The position numbers and the translations under genes were made by a program. A model generated the notes under the pieces. It was given only the letters and a program-made list of their open reading frames with translations, was not told where the DNA came from and made no database searches. From contig JAHDLO010000026.1 of assembly GCA_018432235.1 (NCBI GenBank), positions 1 to 64,000 of the forward strand: DNA of 64,000 nt, written 5' to 3'. Of the stretch, positions 25,993 to 34,493 are shown piece by piece; the first letter of the stretch is position 1, and every line of letters begins with the position of its first letter. Source of the DNA: Clostridiaceae bacterium. GTDB taxonomy: Bacteria > Bacillota > Clostridia > Peptostreptococcales > Natronincolaceae.

Positions 25993-26954
25993 TACTCAAA
26001 AGGGTACTTCTTATAATAACGATCATAATTGCAATAAGCATAGTTTTTTTGTTCATCCCAAAGGATTCAAATAAATTAGGATATTTTGTATCTGAGGAGG
26101 GTGAAAAGGATTTTATGTTAGCTTATAATGAGGCAATGGGCATACTTCCGCCTACAGATAAAACCTTTAATGTAGAGACAGATTATGGCACTGTTAGGGT
26201 ATATTACTTTACAACTGAAGAAAATAGACATAAGGAGCCGGTAATACTGCTGCATGGTAGGTCTGCCTCAACACCGATGTGGGAGGCAAATTTAGCAGGA
26301 TTGATGGAGGAGAGGCCAGTTTATTCAGTGGACCTTCTGGGGGAACCGGGTATGAGTATACAGAAGGAACCAATAAATGATAGTCAGCAACAGGCAGAAT
26401 GGCTTAGAGAGGTCATAGCAAAGCTAGAGCTGGAACGGGTTCATCTGGTAGGGGTTTCAATAGGCGGATGGACGGCAATGAACCTAGTACGATTCTATCC
26501 GGAAAGAATAGCATCAGTTAGTCTTTTAGACCCTGTATTTGTGTTTGCGCCCATATCCCTTAAGGCGATAGCTATTTCGATACCGGCCTCAGTCCCCTTG
26601 GTGCCAAAGCCCATAAGGGAGAAAATGCTGAGTGTTATTTCCGGAGGTGCCAAAACAGATGACAGTGAACCGGTGGCTAAATTAATTGAAGCCGGGATGA
26701 GAAATTACAAAATAAAGCTGCCTTCTCCACAAAGCTTTAGTGTCGAGGATTTGCAAGGCATAGAGGTGCCGGTTCTGGCGTTGATGGCGGAAAAGAGCTT
26801 TATGCACAACTCCGAAAAGGCCGTAGAAACCGGAAAAACGCATGTGAAAAATATTGAAATAGAAAATTGGAAAAATGCATCTCATGCAATAAACGGTGAA
26901 TTTAGTGCTGAGGTAAATGCAAGGATATTGGAATTTGTTGAAAAGCATAAATAA
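25986..26954 (+). CDS. Membrane-anchored alpha/beta hydrolase
   Basis: The 322-residue protein starts with a hydrophobic anchor (LLIITIIIAISIVFLFI, residues about 8-24), then an alpha/beta-hydrolase domain with LLHGRSASTPMW for the oxyanion hole, nucleophile elbow GVSIGG (Ser158), a probable acid in the segment around LALMAEKSF and His in NASHAINGEF. The catalytic domain would face outward unless the anchor is reversed. ATG 25986 is chosen since AAAGGAGG precedes it; the frame runs further upstream inside merR. The adjacent MerR gene suggests induction by the substrate or a related compound. Confidence 0.88.
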   Translation: MLILKRVLLIITIIIAISIVFLFIPKDSNKLGYFVSEEGEKDFMLAYNEAMGILPPTDKTFNVETDYGTVRVYYFTTEENRHKEPVILLHGRSASTPMWEANLAGLMEERPVYSVDLLGEPGMSIQKEPINDSQQQAEWLREVIAKLELERVHLVGVSIGGWTAMNLVRFYPERIASVSLLDPVFVFAPISLKAIAISIPASVPLVPKPIREKMLSVISGGAKTDDSEPVAKLIEAGMRNYKIKLPSPQSFSVEDLQGIEVPVLALMAEKSFMHNSEKAVETGKTHVKNIEIENWKNASHAINGEFSAEVNARILEFVEKHK

Positions 26955-26980
26955 TCGTTGAACTCACTAAGTATAACTAA

Positions 26981-27019
26981 GGATCTAGCAAGGTTTATCT
27001 TAACCTGCTAGGTCTTTTT
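26981..27019 (+). terminator. Rho-independent terminator after hydrolase gene
   Basis: GATCTAGCA...AGGTT pairs with AACCT...GCTAGGTC with a bulge, followed by five Ts. Confidence 0.78.
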
Positions 27020-27085
27020 CTATTTTATATTTGCAGTCCGCAACCATTAAATAGTATTTCACATCGCCTTTTAAAAGAAAAAATC

Positions 27086-27141
27086 TTGCACGTAGAAAAA
27101 GAAAATAATATAATATAACTATATTAGAAATTTATAATATA
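27086..27141 (+). promoter_or_regulatory. arsR-permease promoter and candidate ArsR operator
   Basis: TTGCAC (27086-27091) and TATAAT (27109-27114) have a 17-base spacer. Just downstream, TATATTA-N8-TAATATA (27120-27141) is a perfect 7-bp dyad in the usual ArsR repressor position. Confidence 0.7.
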
Positions 27142-27166
27142 CTAATTAAAAGAAAGAAGGTTTAGT

Positions 27167-27481
27167 ATGTCAAATCATAACCACAGGCTTTATGCGGGAG
27201 TATTTAAATCATTGGCTCATCCTACAAGGCTAGAGATATTAGAGCTATTACGGGATAAAAAGGAGCTTTGTGTATGTGAGATTTATGAAAAGCTGGATTT
27301 AGAGCAGTCAAATGTGTCACAGCATTTGAAAAACCTGAAGGATCAGGGGATATTAAGCAGTAGAAAGGATGGATTAATGGTATTCTACAAGGTCAGCTAC
27401 TTAGAGATATATGAGGTTTTGGATAAGGTTAAACAAATTTTGCAAAAGCAGCTACAGGAATCATTATTCCATCTGTCATAG
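27167..27481 (+). CDS. ArsR/SmtB family metalloregulator
   Basis: The 104-residue winged-helix protein has FKSLAHPTRLEILELLRDKKELCVCEI; ELCVCE matches the metal-thiolate ArsR-type alpha-3 motif that binds As(III), Sb(III) or related soft metals. The recognition helix is LEQSNVSQHLKNLKDQGIL. It should repress the downstream permease, 35 bases away, and derepress on metal binding. AGAAAGAAGG precedes the ATG. Confidence 0.9.
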   Translation: MSNHNHRLYAGVFKSLAHPTRLEILELLRDKKELCVCEIYEKLDLEQSNVSQHLKNLKDQGILSSRKDGLMVFYKVSYLEIYEVLDKVKQILQKQLQESLFHLS

Positions 27482-27516
27482 GCTCATACTAAAACATTTT
27501 CTTAGGAGGCTCCACA

Positions 27517-28500
27517 ATGTTTGAAAGAATTGGTCATCTTATAGCACCACATATAGTAAGGTTTATAGATTGGTTGCTGCAGCTAATGGGATTAGATTTG
27601 CGGACAGGAGAAACCTTTTATGAAGCAGTTCACTTTTTTATTTACGACACCATAAAAATCATTTTTCTTCTCAGCTTCATGATTTTTATCATTACCTATA
27701 TTAGAAGCTATTTCCCGGCTGAAAAGGTAAAAGCCATGCTGGCAAAATTTCATGGGATTTGGGCCTATGTCATTTCCTCTGTGCTGGGGGTTGTATCACC
27801 CTTTTGCTCCTGCTCAACTGTCCCAATATTCATAGGCTTTGTCGAGGCAGGAATACCCTTAGGTGTAACCTTCACCTTCTTAGTTACCTCCCCTATAGTC
27901 AACGAAATAGCTTTAGGCTATCTATTTGTCAGCTTCGGACCTAAAATAGCTATTTTGTATACACTGGCAGGGATGACGATTGGTATTATTACAGGTCTTA
28001 TCATTGAGAGGTTCAACCTATATCACTTGGTTGAGGCGTATGTATTCAAAATAAAAATGGCAGAGGTTGAAACTCAAGTAATGACGGGAAAGCAAAGGCT
28101 AAAATACGCTAAGGATAGTGTCATTGAAATAGTGAAGGATATATGGATTTATGTTGTCATAGGAATAGGGGTTGGGGCCTTAATCCACGGCTGGGCACCG
28201 GAGGAGCTGCTGGCGAGATATGCAGGGCCTAATAATCCACTTGCGGTTTTTGTAGGGGTATTGTTTGGTATCCCTCTATATTCTAATGCAGTAGGGACGA
28301 TACCCATAGCAGAAGCCTTAATCAATAAGGGAGTAGGTGTCGGTACGGCATTAGCCTTTATGATGTCGGTGGTGGCACTGTCCTTACCCTCTATAATAAT
28401 GCTCAAGAAGGTTATAAAGCCAAAGCTCATAGCCATATTTGTAGGAATTGTAGCTACAGGGATTGTTTTAGTAGGTTTCTTGTTTAACTGGATATTATAG
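27517..28500 (+). CDS. Permease of the ArsP/UPF0718 (DUF318) family
   Basis: The 327-residue protein has about eight transmembrane helices and the family signature VVSPFCSCSTVPIFIGFVEAGIPLGVTFTFLVTSPIVNEIAL. The Cys pair in PFCSCST is the conserved metal- or metalloid-binding site described for organoarsenical and related metal exporters of this family. The second half has GIPLYSNAVGTIPIAEALI. Pairing with an ArsR repressor supports soft-metal or metalloid efflux; whether the substrate is trivalent organoarsenic or another ion is not decided by the sequence. Confidence 0.88.
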   Translation: MFERIGHLIAPHIVRFIDWLLQLMGLDLRTGETFYEAVHFFIYDTIKIIFLLSFMIFIITYIRSYFPAEKVKAMLAKFHGIWAYVISSVLGVVSPFCSCSTVPIFIGFVEAGIPLGVTFTFLVTSPIVNEIALGYLFVSFGPKIAILYTLAGMTIGIITGLIIERFNLYHLVEAYVFKIKMAEVETQVMTGKQRLKYAKDSVIEIVKDIWIYVVIGIGVGALIHGWAPEELLARYAGPNNPLAVFVGVLFGIPLYSNAVGTIPIAEALINKGVGVGTALAFMMSVVALSLPSIIMLKKVIKPKLIAIFVGIVATGIVLVGFLFNWIL

Positions 28501-28565
28501 TCTTAAATAAAAATAAATATAGAATTCTCATATGTCATTTTGATAAATGCGGTGAGTAGAGTTTT

Positions 28566-28602
28566 ATGCCGATTGGAGACGTGTGGCTTCATCGGCATTT
28601 TT
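28566..28602 (+). terminator. Rho-independent terminator after permease gene
   Basis: ATGCCGAT and ATCGGCAT pair around a 17-base loop, followed by a T run. Confidence 0.82.
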
Positions 28603-28625
28603 GTATGTAGCTTATTAAAAAAAGC

Positions 28626-28656
28626 TTGACTTGGAGTTAGCTCCAAGTGCTAGAGT
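28626..28656 (+). promoter_or_regulatory. MerR-type promoter of the aldo/keto reductase
   Basis: TTGACT (28626-28631) and TAGAGT (28651-28656) are 19 bases apart. The perfect palindrome ACTTGGAG-TTAG-CTCCAAGT (28629-28648) lies between and over the -35 box. This is the classical architecture of a promoter twisted into activity by a MerR protein, and a MerR gene lies immediately downstream of the reductase. Confidence 0.85.
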
Positions 28657-28748
28657 TTATTATAGCAAGAGATAGAAATAGTATGTTCATGCATGGCGTA
28701 AATAGAGTATTCTAGGGAGTACTTACTAAAATTGAGGGGGACTATGGC

Positions 28749-29867
28749 ATGGAAACGAAAAAGCTAGGATTTGGGTTTATGCGTTTGCCCACTGATAATG
28801 ACGGAAATATAGAATTGGAGAAGGTTAAGGAAATGGTAGATGCTTTTTTAGAAAAGGGTTTTACCTATTTCGACACAGCCTATATGTATCACGGAGGCAA
28901 TAGCGAAATAGCTATAAAAGAGGCTTTAGTGAAGCGGCATAATAGAGACAGCTTCACCATAGCTACTAAATTGCCGATGGTATATTTAAAGTCTAAGGCA
29001 GATCAGGAACGAATTTTTAATGAACAAATGGAGAAATGCGGAGTAGATTACTTCGATTACTACCTCCTTCATAATCTGGGGGTAACCCACTATGAAAGAG
29101 CTCAAAGGCTGGACAGCTTCTCATTTATTGAAGAAAAGAAAAGAGCCGGAAAAGTAAACCAAATCGGATTTTCCTTCCATGATAGTGCAGAATTACTGGA
29201 TGAAATACTGACGGCACATCCGGAGGTTGATTTCGTTCAATTGCAGATAAATTATCTGGACTGGGATTCTGAAAGCATTCAGTCAAGAAAATGCTATGAG
29301 GTAGCAAGAAGGCATAATAAAGCAGTGATCGTTATGGAGCCAGTAAAAGGTGGTAGCCTAGCAAAGGTGCCAGAAAAGGCAGAGAAGCTGTTCAAGGAAT
29401 ATAGTGCTGATATGTCAGTGCCTTCATGGGCAATTCGTTTTGCAGCAAGCCATGATGGAATAATGACGGTTTTAAGCGGAATGTCAAATATGGAGCAGCT
29501 ATTGGACAATACAGGATATATGAAGGAGCTAAAGCCATTTGCCAAGGAAGAGTATAATTTGGTAAAGCGGGCTGCAGACATTATTAATGAAGCAGTTATC
29601 ATACCCTGTACTGCCTGTCTTTACTGTATTGAGGTTTGTCCTACAAATATTGCAATTCCTAAATACTTTGATCTGTATAATACAGAAAAGCAGTCTAAGA
29701 AGTCAGGCTTTTCTATTCAAAAGGTCTACTATAACAACACTATAATAACCTATGGAAAAGCTTCAGATTGCATCAGCTGCAGGGCCTGTGAAAAAAATTG
29801 CCCACAGCATATAGAGATCGTAGAATATTTAAAGGATGTAGCCAATGTTTTTGAGGCTGCAGAGTAG
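28749..29867 (+). CDS. Aldo/keto reductase with C-terminal 4Fe-4S ferredoxin domain
   Basis: The 372-residue enzyme has an AKR barrel (about 1-270) with [13 protein letters not shown] (catalytic Asp and Tyr), a Lys in TKLPM and DYYLLHNLG. The C-terminal 100 residues hold two Cys clusters, [15 protein letters not shown] and [16 protein letters not shown], fitting two [4Fe-4S] centres. Such proteins, frequent in anaerobes, probably couple carbonyl reduction to ferredoxin-level electrons as well as NAD(P)H. GAGGGGG precedes the ATG. The palindromic MerR-type promoter upstream and the merR gene 64 bases downstream suggest induction by aldehydes or other electrophiles. Confidence 0.92.
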   Translation: METKKLGFGFMRLPTDNDGNIELEKVKEMVDAFLEKGFTYFDTAYMYHGGNSEIAIKEALVKRHNRDSFTIATKLPMVYLKSKADQERIFNEQMEKCGVDYFDYYLLHNLGVTHYERAQRLDSFSFIEEKKRAGKVNQIGFSFHDSAELLDEILTAHPEVDFVQLQINYLDWDSESIQSRKCYEVARRHNKAVIVMEPVKGGSLAKVPEKAEKLFKEYSADMSVPSWAIRFAASHDGIMTVLSGMSNMEQLLDNTGYMKELKPFAKEEYNLVKRAADIINEAVIIPCTACLYCIEVCPTNIAIPKYFDLYNTEKQSKKSGFSIQKVYYNNTIITYGKASDCISCRACEKNCPQHIEIVEYLKDVANVFEAAE

Positions 29868-29931
29868 CAGACGGTACGAGTCAGCGAATACTCCATGTGC
29901 TATAATAACAAATATGAGGAGGTGAAGTCGA

Positions 29932-30318
29932 ATGACGATTACAGAAGTAAGTAATAGATTTGAGCTTTCACATGATACCCTTCGTTATTATGAACGCATT
30001 GGACTTATTCCAAGTATAAGTCGAAATAAAAGTGGCGTTAGAGATTATACCGAGGAGGACTGCAAATGGATAGAGTTTATTAAATGCATGAGAAATGCAG
30101 GCCTCCCAATAGAAGTATTAATCGAATATGTCGGGCTTTTTTCACAGGGTGATGAAACTATAGAGGCGAGGAAGGAGCTTTTAATAGAACAGAGGACTCA
30201 GTTGGTATCTAGAATGGAAGAAATGCAGAAAACGCTTGATAGATTGAATCGTAAAATTGAGACATATGAGCAGGCAATAGTGCCGAAGGAGAACCAATTG
30301 AGAAGGCTGGCGGAATAG
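29932..30318 (+). CDS. MerR family transcriptional regulator (AdhR-like)
   Basis: The 128-residue protein has the MerR HTH (MTITEVSNRFELSHDTLRYYERIGLIPSISRNKSGVRDY) and a dimerisation coiled coil, but no extra effector domain. This short form resembles the AdhR/YfmP group that senses aldehydes and other electrophiles. Cys36-type sensor residues of AdhR are not obvious; one Cys lies in EEDCKW and one in IKCMRNAG. It probably activates the AKR promoter at 28626 and reaches its own gene through that transcript. Confidence 0.9.
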   Translation: MTITEVSNRFELSHDTLRYYERIGLIPSISRNKSGVRDYTEEDCKWIEFIKCMRNAGLPIEVLIEYVGLFSQGDETIEARKELLIEQRTQLVSRMEEMQKTLDRLNRKIETYEQAIVPKENQLRRLAE

Positions 30319-30323
30319 TATTT

Positions 30324-30392
30324 GAAGGATTTCTGGATAGATATAAACAGAGCGTAAAGAGCATCATACTAAAATTACTTATGAAAAATTAA
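30324..30392 (+). pseudogene. Remnant of a FAD-dependent reductase 3' end
   Basis: Reading from 30324, EGFLDRYKQSVKSI continues to LLMKN and a stop. The intact FAD reductase at 34982-36064 has EGFLHRYKHRVKSI and LLMKN at the same place (about 35907-35973). I count roughly 58 of 67 bases identical by eye. The remnant begins six bases after the merR stop and has no upstream portion, so it is a truncated duplicate. Confidence 0.75.
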
Positions 30393-30422
30393 AGTTCACA
30401 AAACATTAATTTACCATTTAAT

Positions 30423-30466
30423 AACGGCTAAACTAGGTTCTATTGACCTGAAGGGCCGTTTTTTTA
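30423..30466 (+). terminator. Rho-independent terminator
   Basis: AACGGC pairs with GCCGTT, with an inner AGGT/ACCT stem, followed by a run of Ts. It ends the AKR-merR unit. Confidence 0.82.
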
Positions 30467-30513
30467 TTCTTTAATGGAAACTCTAAGTATAGATTGAATT
30501 TTAAAAAATAAAC

Positions 30514-30571
30514 TTGACCGGTGTGGTCATTTTAAGTATAATGAGATTATATCAAATGACCACATTGGTCA
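30514..30571 (+). promoter_or_regulatory. tetR-ABC promoter with paired TetR operators
   Basis: TTGACC (30514-30519) and TATAAT (30537-30542) have a 17-base spacer. Two palindromes share TGACC-N5-GGTCA: 30515-30529 (over the -35 box) and 30557-30571 (downstream of -10, extended to AAATGACC/GGTCATTT). Their centres are 42 bp apart, four helical turns. Autorepression by the adjacent TetR protein is inferred. Confidence 0.85.
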
Positions 30572-30598
30572 TTTTTCATCATAAAACTTGAGTTCGAG

Positions 30599-31228
30599 GT
30601 GATTATTATAAATACTAAATTCTACAGGCTAGACAAAGAAAAGCAGGAAAGAATTATAAACTCAGCGTTTAAAGAATTTGCTAAGAATGGCTATGAGATG
30701 GCTTCAACTAATGAGATTATTAAGGATGCGGAAATATCAAAGGGATCTCTATTTAGTTATTTTACTAGCAAAAAAGGGTTGTACTTATTCCTACTAGATT
30801 ATGTATTCGTAATTGTTGACAAGATATACGAAGAGCTTAATTACAATGAAACAGATTTCTTTATCAGAACGAGAGAACTAGGATTGGTTAAGTTTAGAAT
30901 AATGAAGAAATATCCACAGGTTTTTGATTTTCTGAATACTGTAAGTAAAGAGGATGCTAAGGAAGTGAAGGCGGAAATTGAACAAATACGCAACCACGCG
31001 ATAAAAAGTGGCCTTGAAAAAGGCTACCAAAACATAGATTGGACTAAATTTCGTCAGGACATGGATTTAAGTAAAATGATGAAAATAATAAATTGGACAT
31101 TTTTAAGCTTTTCAGAGGAGCAAAGAAGTAAATTAAGCTCTTATGAAAATATGGGGACTGAAGTGCTAAATGAGTGGGATGAGTATTTTGATATTTTAAA
31201 GCGTAGTTTCTACAAGCAGGATTTTTAG
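30599..31228 (+). CDS. TetR/AcrR family transcriptional regulator
   Basis: The 209-residue protein has a TetR HTH: LDKEKQERIINSAFKEFAKNGYEMASTNEIIKDAEISKGSLFSYFTSKKGLYLFLL. The remaining helical ligand domain is not family-specific. The start is odd. GTG 30599 overlaps the only Shine-Dalgarno (GAGGTGA, 30596-30602), and the codons at normal spacing are ATT 30605 and ATA 30608; no ATG precedes NTKFYRL. Either GTG is used despite the overlap, or an unusual ATT/ATA start keeps expression low. Paired operators upstream suggest autorepression and control of the ABC genes. Confidence 0.9.
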   Translation: MIIINTKFYRLDKEKQERIINSAFKEFAKNGYEMASTNEIIKDAEISKGSLFSYFTSKKGLYLFLLDYVFVIVDKIYEELNYNETDFFIRTRELGLVKFRIMKKYPQVFDFLNTVSKEDAKEVKAEIEQIRNHAIKSGLEKGYQNIDWTKFRQDMDLSKMMKIINWTFLSFSEEQRSKLSSYENMGTEVLNEWDEYFDILKRSFYKQDF

Positions 31229-31257
31229 ACTTTCATTATAAAAGGAGGAGAAGAAAT

Positions 31258-31956
31258 ATGTTTATTGAGGTTTCTAACTTAAAGAAAAGCTACACAACGG
31301 GGGAAATAAGAACTGAAGTATTAAAGGGAGTAAGCATGAGGCTCAATAAAGGAGAGATTGGTGTCATTCTTGGTCCGTCTGGTTCTGGTAAATCCACACT
31401 AATGAATATTATAGGAGGCATTGACCACGGAGACAGTGGTAAGGTTATCGTTGAAGGGGTCGAAATCACCAATTTAAATGCCGACAAGCTTACGGATTAT
31501 AGACGAGGCGATATTGGATTTGTTTTCCAATTTTATAATCTGGTACCTAATCTTACAGTAGGTGAAAATATAGAGGTTGTCTCTAATATTAGTAAATCCC
31601 CCTTAAATATTGACGAGGTGCTAGTCGCTGTTGGAATCTCAGACAAAAAACATCGTTTCCCAAGAGAATTGAGCGGTGGTGAACAGCAAAGAGTTGCCAT
31701 AGCTAGAGCCATTGTTAAGAATCCTAAGCTTTTGCTATGCGATGAGCCAACCGGTGCCCTTGATTATCAAACCTCCAGAAGTATTTTACAGCTATTAGAG
31801 CAGGTAAATAAAAAATATGGAACATCAATATTAATGATAACTCATAATACTGCTATTGCAGCGATGGCAAATAGAGTATTTAGGCTTCGAAGTGGAGAAA
31901 TAGTAGAAGATTCTATTAATCAGATGATCATTCCAGCGGAAAGGATTGAGTGGTAA
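31258..31956 (+). CDS. ABC transporter ATPase (MacB/LolD type)
   Basis: The 232-residue ATPase has Walker [10 protein letters not shown] (39-47), Q-loop in [14 protein letters not shown], signature LSGGEQQR, Walker [13 protein letters not shown] and the H-loop in MITHN. The DEPTGALD block and length fit the MacB/LolD/FtsE class that partners FtsX-like permeases. Its stop overlaps the start of the permease gene (TAATG). AAAGGAGGAG precedes the ATG. It is probably cotranscribed with tetR, 29 bases upstream. Confidence 0.93.
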   Translation: MFIEVSNLKKSYTTGEIRTEVLKGVSMRLNKGEIGVILGPSGSGKSTLMNIIGGIDHGDSGKVIVEGVEITNLNADKLTDYRRGDIGFVFQFYNLVPNLTVGENIEVVSNISKSPLNIDEVLVAVGISDKKHRFPRELSGGEQQRVAIARAIVKNPKLLLCDEPTGALDYQTSRSILQLLEQVNKKYGTSILMITHNTAIAAMANRVFRLRSGEIVEDSINQMIIPAERIEW

Positions 31957-34205
31957 TGACGATTAATAAGAGAATTTCACGTATTATAAAAGAAAACCTT
32001 TTGAGATATATTGGTGTTCTTTTACTTATAGTCCTAGGAAGCTTTACCTTCATCATAGCTTCAGGTATATCTCAGAATCTAGATGCTCTTGTCACAACAT
32101 TTACAGAAGGGCACAAACAAGAGGATTTATCCTTTAGAACGGATAAAGCTATATGGGAAATTGAAGAATTAGAGAAAGCTGCTAATGGGATAATCGAAGA
32201 ATCCTATAGCTATGATGCTGCTATCACGGACTCACTTACACTTAGGCTGCTCAGTAAGACAGAAAAAGTGAACATACCAGCTGTAGTAGATGGAAGAATG
32301 CTCTCTGGAATGGGAGAAATAATGCTAGACCCTGCATTTGCCAAGGCTAACGGATATACAATAGGTAGTCAAATTAAAACATTTGAGAAAACTTATACAG
32401 TAGTAGGCTTTGTGTCTTTGCCTCACTATATTTATCCCTTAAAAAATGTATATGATACAGTGGTATCTCCTAACAATTTCGGTGTGGGTCTTATAAGTCA
32501 AGAAGAGTTTGCGAGCATACAAAACGCCGCAACAATTTATGCCATCAGATTTGACGATAGAACAACAAGCCTTAATAAACAGGCGGCAAAATTTAGGGCG
32601 CTTTTGCATGAAAAAGGCATCGTAGATTCCGAATGGATTGACATCATGAACAACAAAAGAGCGAGAACGGTTTGGGCTTCAATAACTGGCATGAAAACAA
32701 TGAGTATACCTATACCTGTGGCTATGTTTCTATTATGCTGCTTGATTATTGGTATAATGATATGGCGTATGATAAGACATGAATCGGTGATTATCGGAAC
32801 CCTATATGCTCAAGGGTATAGGAGGAAGGAGCTAATTCGCCATTATATAACTATTCCACTTCTACTCTCGATAATAGGTGGAGTGATAGGAAGCTTACTA
32901 GCCCTACCTTCAATCGCACCTGCAGTTTTATCAATGATTTCATACTACAATGTTCCAGTAATTAATATCGAAACGAACATTGTAAATATTTTAATTGGAA
33001 TATTAACACCTTTATTATTTTTGGGTTTAAGTAGCTATCTAGTTATACGTTCAGAATTGAAACGTAATCCAGCAGACCTTATGAAGGGTGATAGACAGAA
33101 AACAAAGGTTAACACACTAGAACGATCTCTGAAACTAGAACGGTTTAGATTCAGCACAAAGTTCAAGCTTAGAGAGCAGCTTAGAAGTGTTTCAAGACTG
33201 ACGTTTCTATTTTTAGGTGTTACCTCTGCCTCTGTCTTAATGCTCTTAGGCTTCACGATTATGAACTCTATGAATTATGTATTCAGTAATAGTACAAATG
33301 ATACTTATAGGTTTGAATATGAATATGCCTATAAGGAGCTACAATATGGTAAAGCGCCAGATGGTGCTGAGATTTTCTCCGCAGGAAGGTTTTATTCCGA
33401 GAATAATGAAGGAATAGAATTTTATATAAGTGGCGTAGAGTCAAATTCAACCATTTTAACGTTAAAGAGAAGTGTTGGTAATCCACTCCCCAATAACCAG
33501 ACAAATATCACTAAGCCCTTGGCGGATAGGTTAGGCATTAGGGCTGGGGATACCGTAAGTCTTATAAACAAGCAGGATGGGAAGGCGTATACTTTCCATA
33601 TTGATGCAGTTGCTGATTCTTACGCAGGACAATTTATCTTTATGCCGATTGCTGAGTTTAACCAACAGCTCAAGCTTCCCCAGAATAGCTACATGGGCCT
33701 ATGGAGCACAAAAAAGCTTGATATTCCTGAGGAGCAGCTTTTAGGAATGAAATCCTTGAGCGAGACTGCCAGCGCTATGGATGAATTTATGGGGCCAATG
33801 GTTTCTATGGTAGTTGCGATGACCCTTATAGCTTGTGTTGTGGGATTAATTATCATCTATCTTGTAACATCGTTGATTATCGAAGAAAATAAAAGCACCA
33901 TCTCACTTTTTAAAATATTTGGCTACAGACGGCGAGAAATTAAATCCTTGGTATTAAACAGCTCTACCTTTGTCATAATTGCAGCCTTCATTGTAAGTAT
34001 TCCTATCATGACGGCTTCGATGGACGCAATGTATGGTTATCTAGGTAATATGATAAATCTAGTTTTACCAACAATTATAAGCCCTTTATATGTGGCAATA
34101 TGCTTTGCCGCAATCATGCTAACCTATCAGCTAAGTAAGCTGTTATGCACAAGGAAGGTTAATGCAGTTTCTATGACTGAAGCATTGAAATTAGGCGCTG
34201 AATAA
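31956..34205 (+). CDS. FtsX-like ABC permease
   Basis: The 749-residue protein has an N-terminal helix, a large extracytoplasmic MacB-like domain (about 40-240), three helices of a first FtsX domain (about 260-390; IGTLYAQGYRRKELIRHY), a second large domain (about 430-630) and a final FtsX domain (about 640-745; SLFKIFGYRRREIKSLVL). The GxxxxE/R coupling-helix motif occurs in both. With the ATPase it forms an FtsX-type (type VII) mechanotransmission transporter, probably for drug or peptide resistance or lipoprotein handling. Substrate is unknown. Confidence 0.9.
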   Translation: MTINKRISRIIKENLLRYIGVLLLIVLGSFTFIIASGISQNLDALVTTFTEGHKQEDLSFRTDKAIWEIEELEKAANGIIEESYSYDAAITDSLTLRLLSKTEKVNIPAVVDGRMLSGMGEIMLDPAFAKANGYTIGSQIKTFEKTYTVVGFVSLPHYIYPLKNVYDTVVSPNNFGVGLISQEEFASIQNAATIYAIRFDDRTTSLNKQAAKFRALLHEKGIVDSEWIDIMNNKRARTVWASITGMKTMSIPIPVAMFLLCCLIIGIMIWRMIRHESVIIGTLYAQGYRRKELIRHYITIPLLLSIIGGVIGSLLALPSIAPAVLSMISYYNVPVINIETNIVNILIGILTPLLFLGLSSYLVIRSELKRNPADLMKGDRQKTKVNTLERSLKLERFRFSTKFKLREQLRSVSRLTFLFLGVTSASVLMLLGFTIMNSMNYVFSNSTNDTYRFEYEYAYKELQYGKAPDGAEIFSAGRFYSENNEGIEFYISGVESNSTILTLKRSVGNPLPNNQTNITKPLADRLGIRAGDTVSLINKQDGKAYTFHIDAVADSYAGQFIFMPIAEFNQQLKLPQNSYMGLWSTKKLDIPEEQLLGMKSLSETASAMDEFMGPMVSMVVAMTLIACVVGLIIIYLVTSLIIEENKSTISLFKIFGYRRREIKSLVLNSSTFVIIAAFIVSIPIMTASMDAMYGYLGNMINLVLPTIISPLYVAICFAAIMLTYQLSKLLCTRKVNAVSMTEALKLGAE

Positions 34206-34227
34206 ATAGGTAAATAGAGAATATTAG

Positions 34228-34260
34228 AAACTCCATCTGAATTTTCAGGTGGAGTTTTTG
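34228..34260 (+). terminator. Rho-independent terminator after FtsX gene
   Basis: AAACTCCA...CTGAA pairs with TTCAG...TGGAGTTT, followed by Ts. Confidence 0.8.
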
Positions 34261-34350
34261 AGTGTATTCCTGACGGCCTTGCTGATCTCTACAGCTATCT
34301 TTTTCATCTTGCCCGCTATTAACACCTTATTTGTAAAACCCAATCCTTAA
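34261..34350 (+). pseudogene. Membrane protein C-terminal remnant
   Basis: Directly after the terminator a frame without start reads SVFLTA, LISTAIFFILPAINTLF and ends VKPNP-stop. It has one good transmembrane helix and a typical short tail, so it looks like the end of a lost membrane protein. A near-direct repeat of its last bases follows (CTTATTTGTAAAACC at 34326 and CTTAATTTGTAAAACC at 34345). Family unknown. Confidence 0.45.
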
Positions 34351-34493
34351 TTTGTAAAACCAAATTCCCACTGCGCCTTCCCACTCCCCCACTGATTCAC
34401 AATAAAAACATATCGCAAATAAATAAATATTTATTGATAAACAATAAATTGCATGATAAAATCAAATTATCAATAATTAGTGAGGTGCTATCA

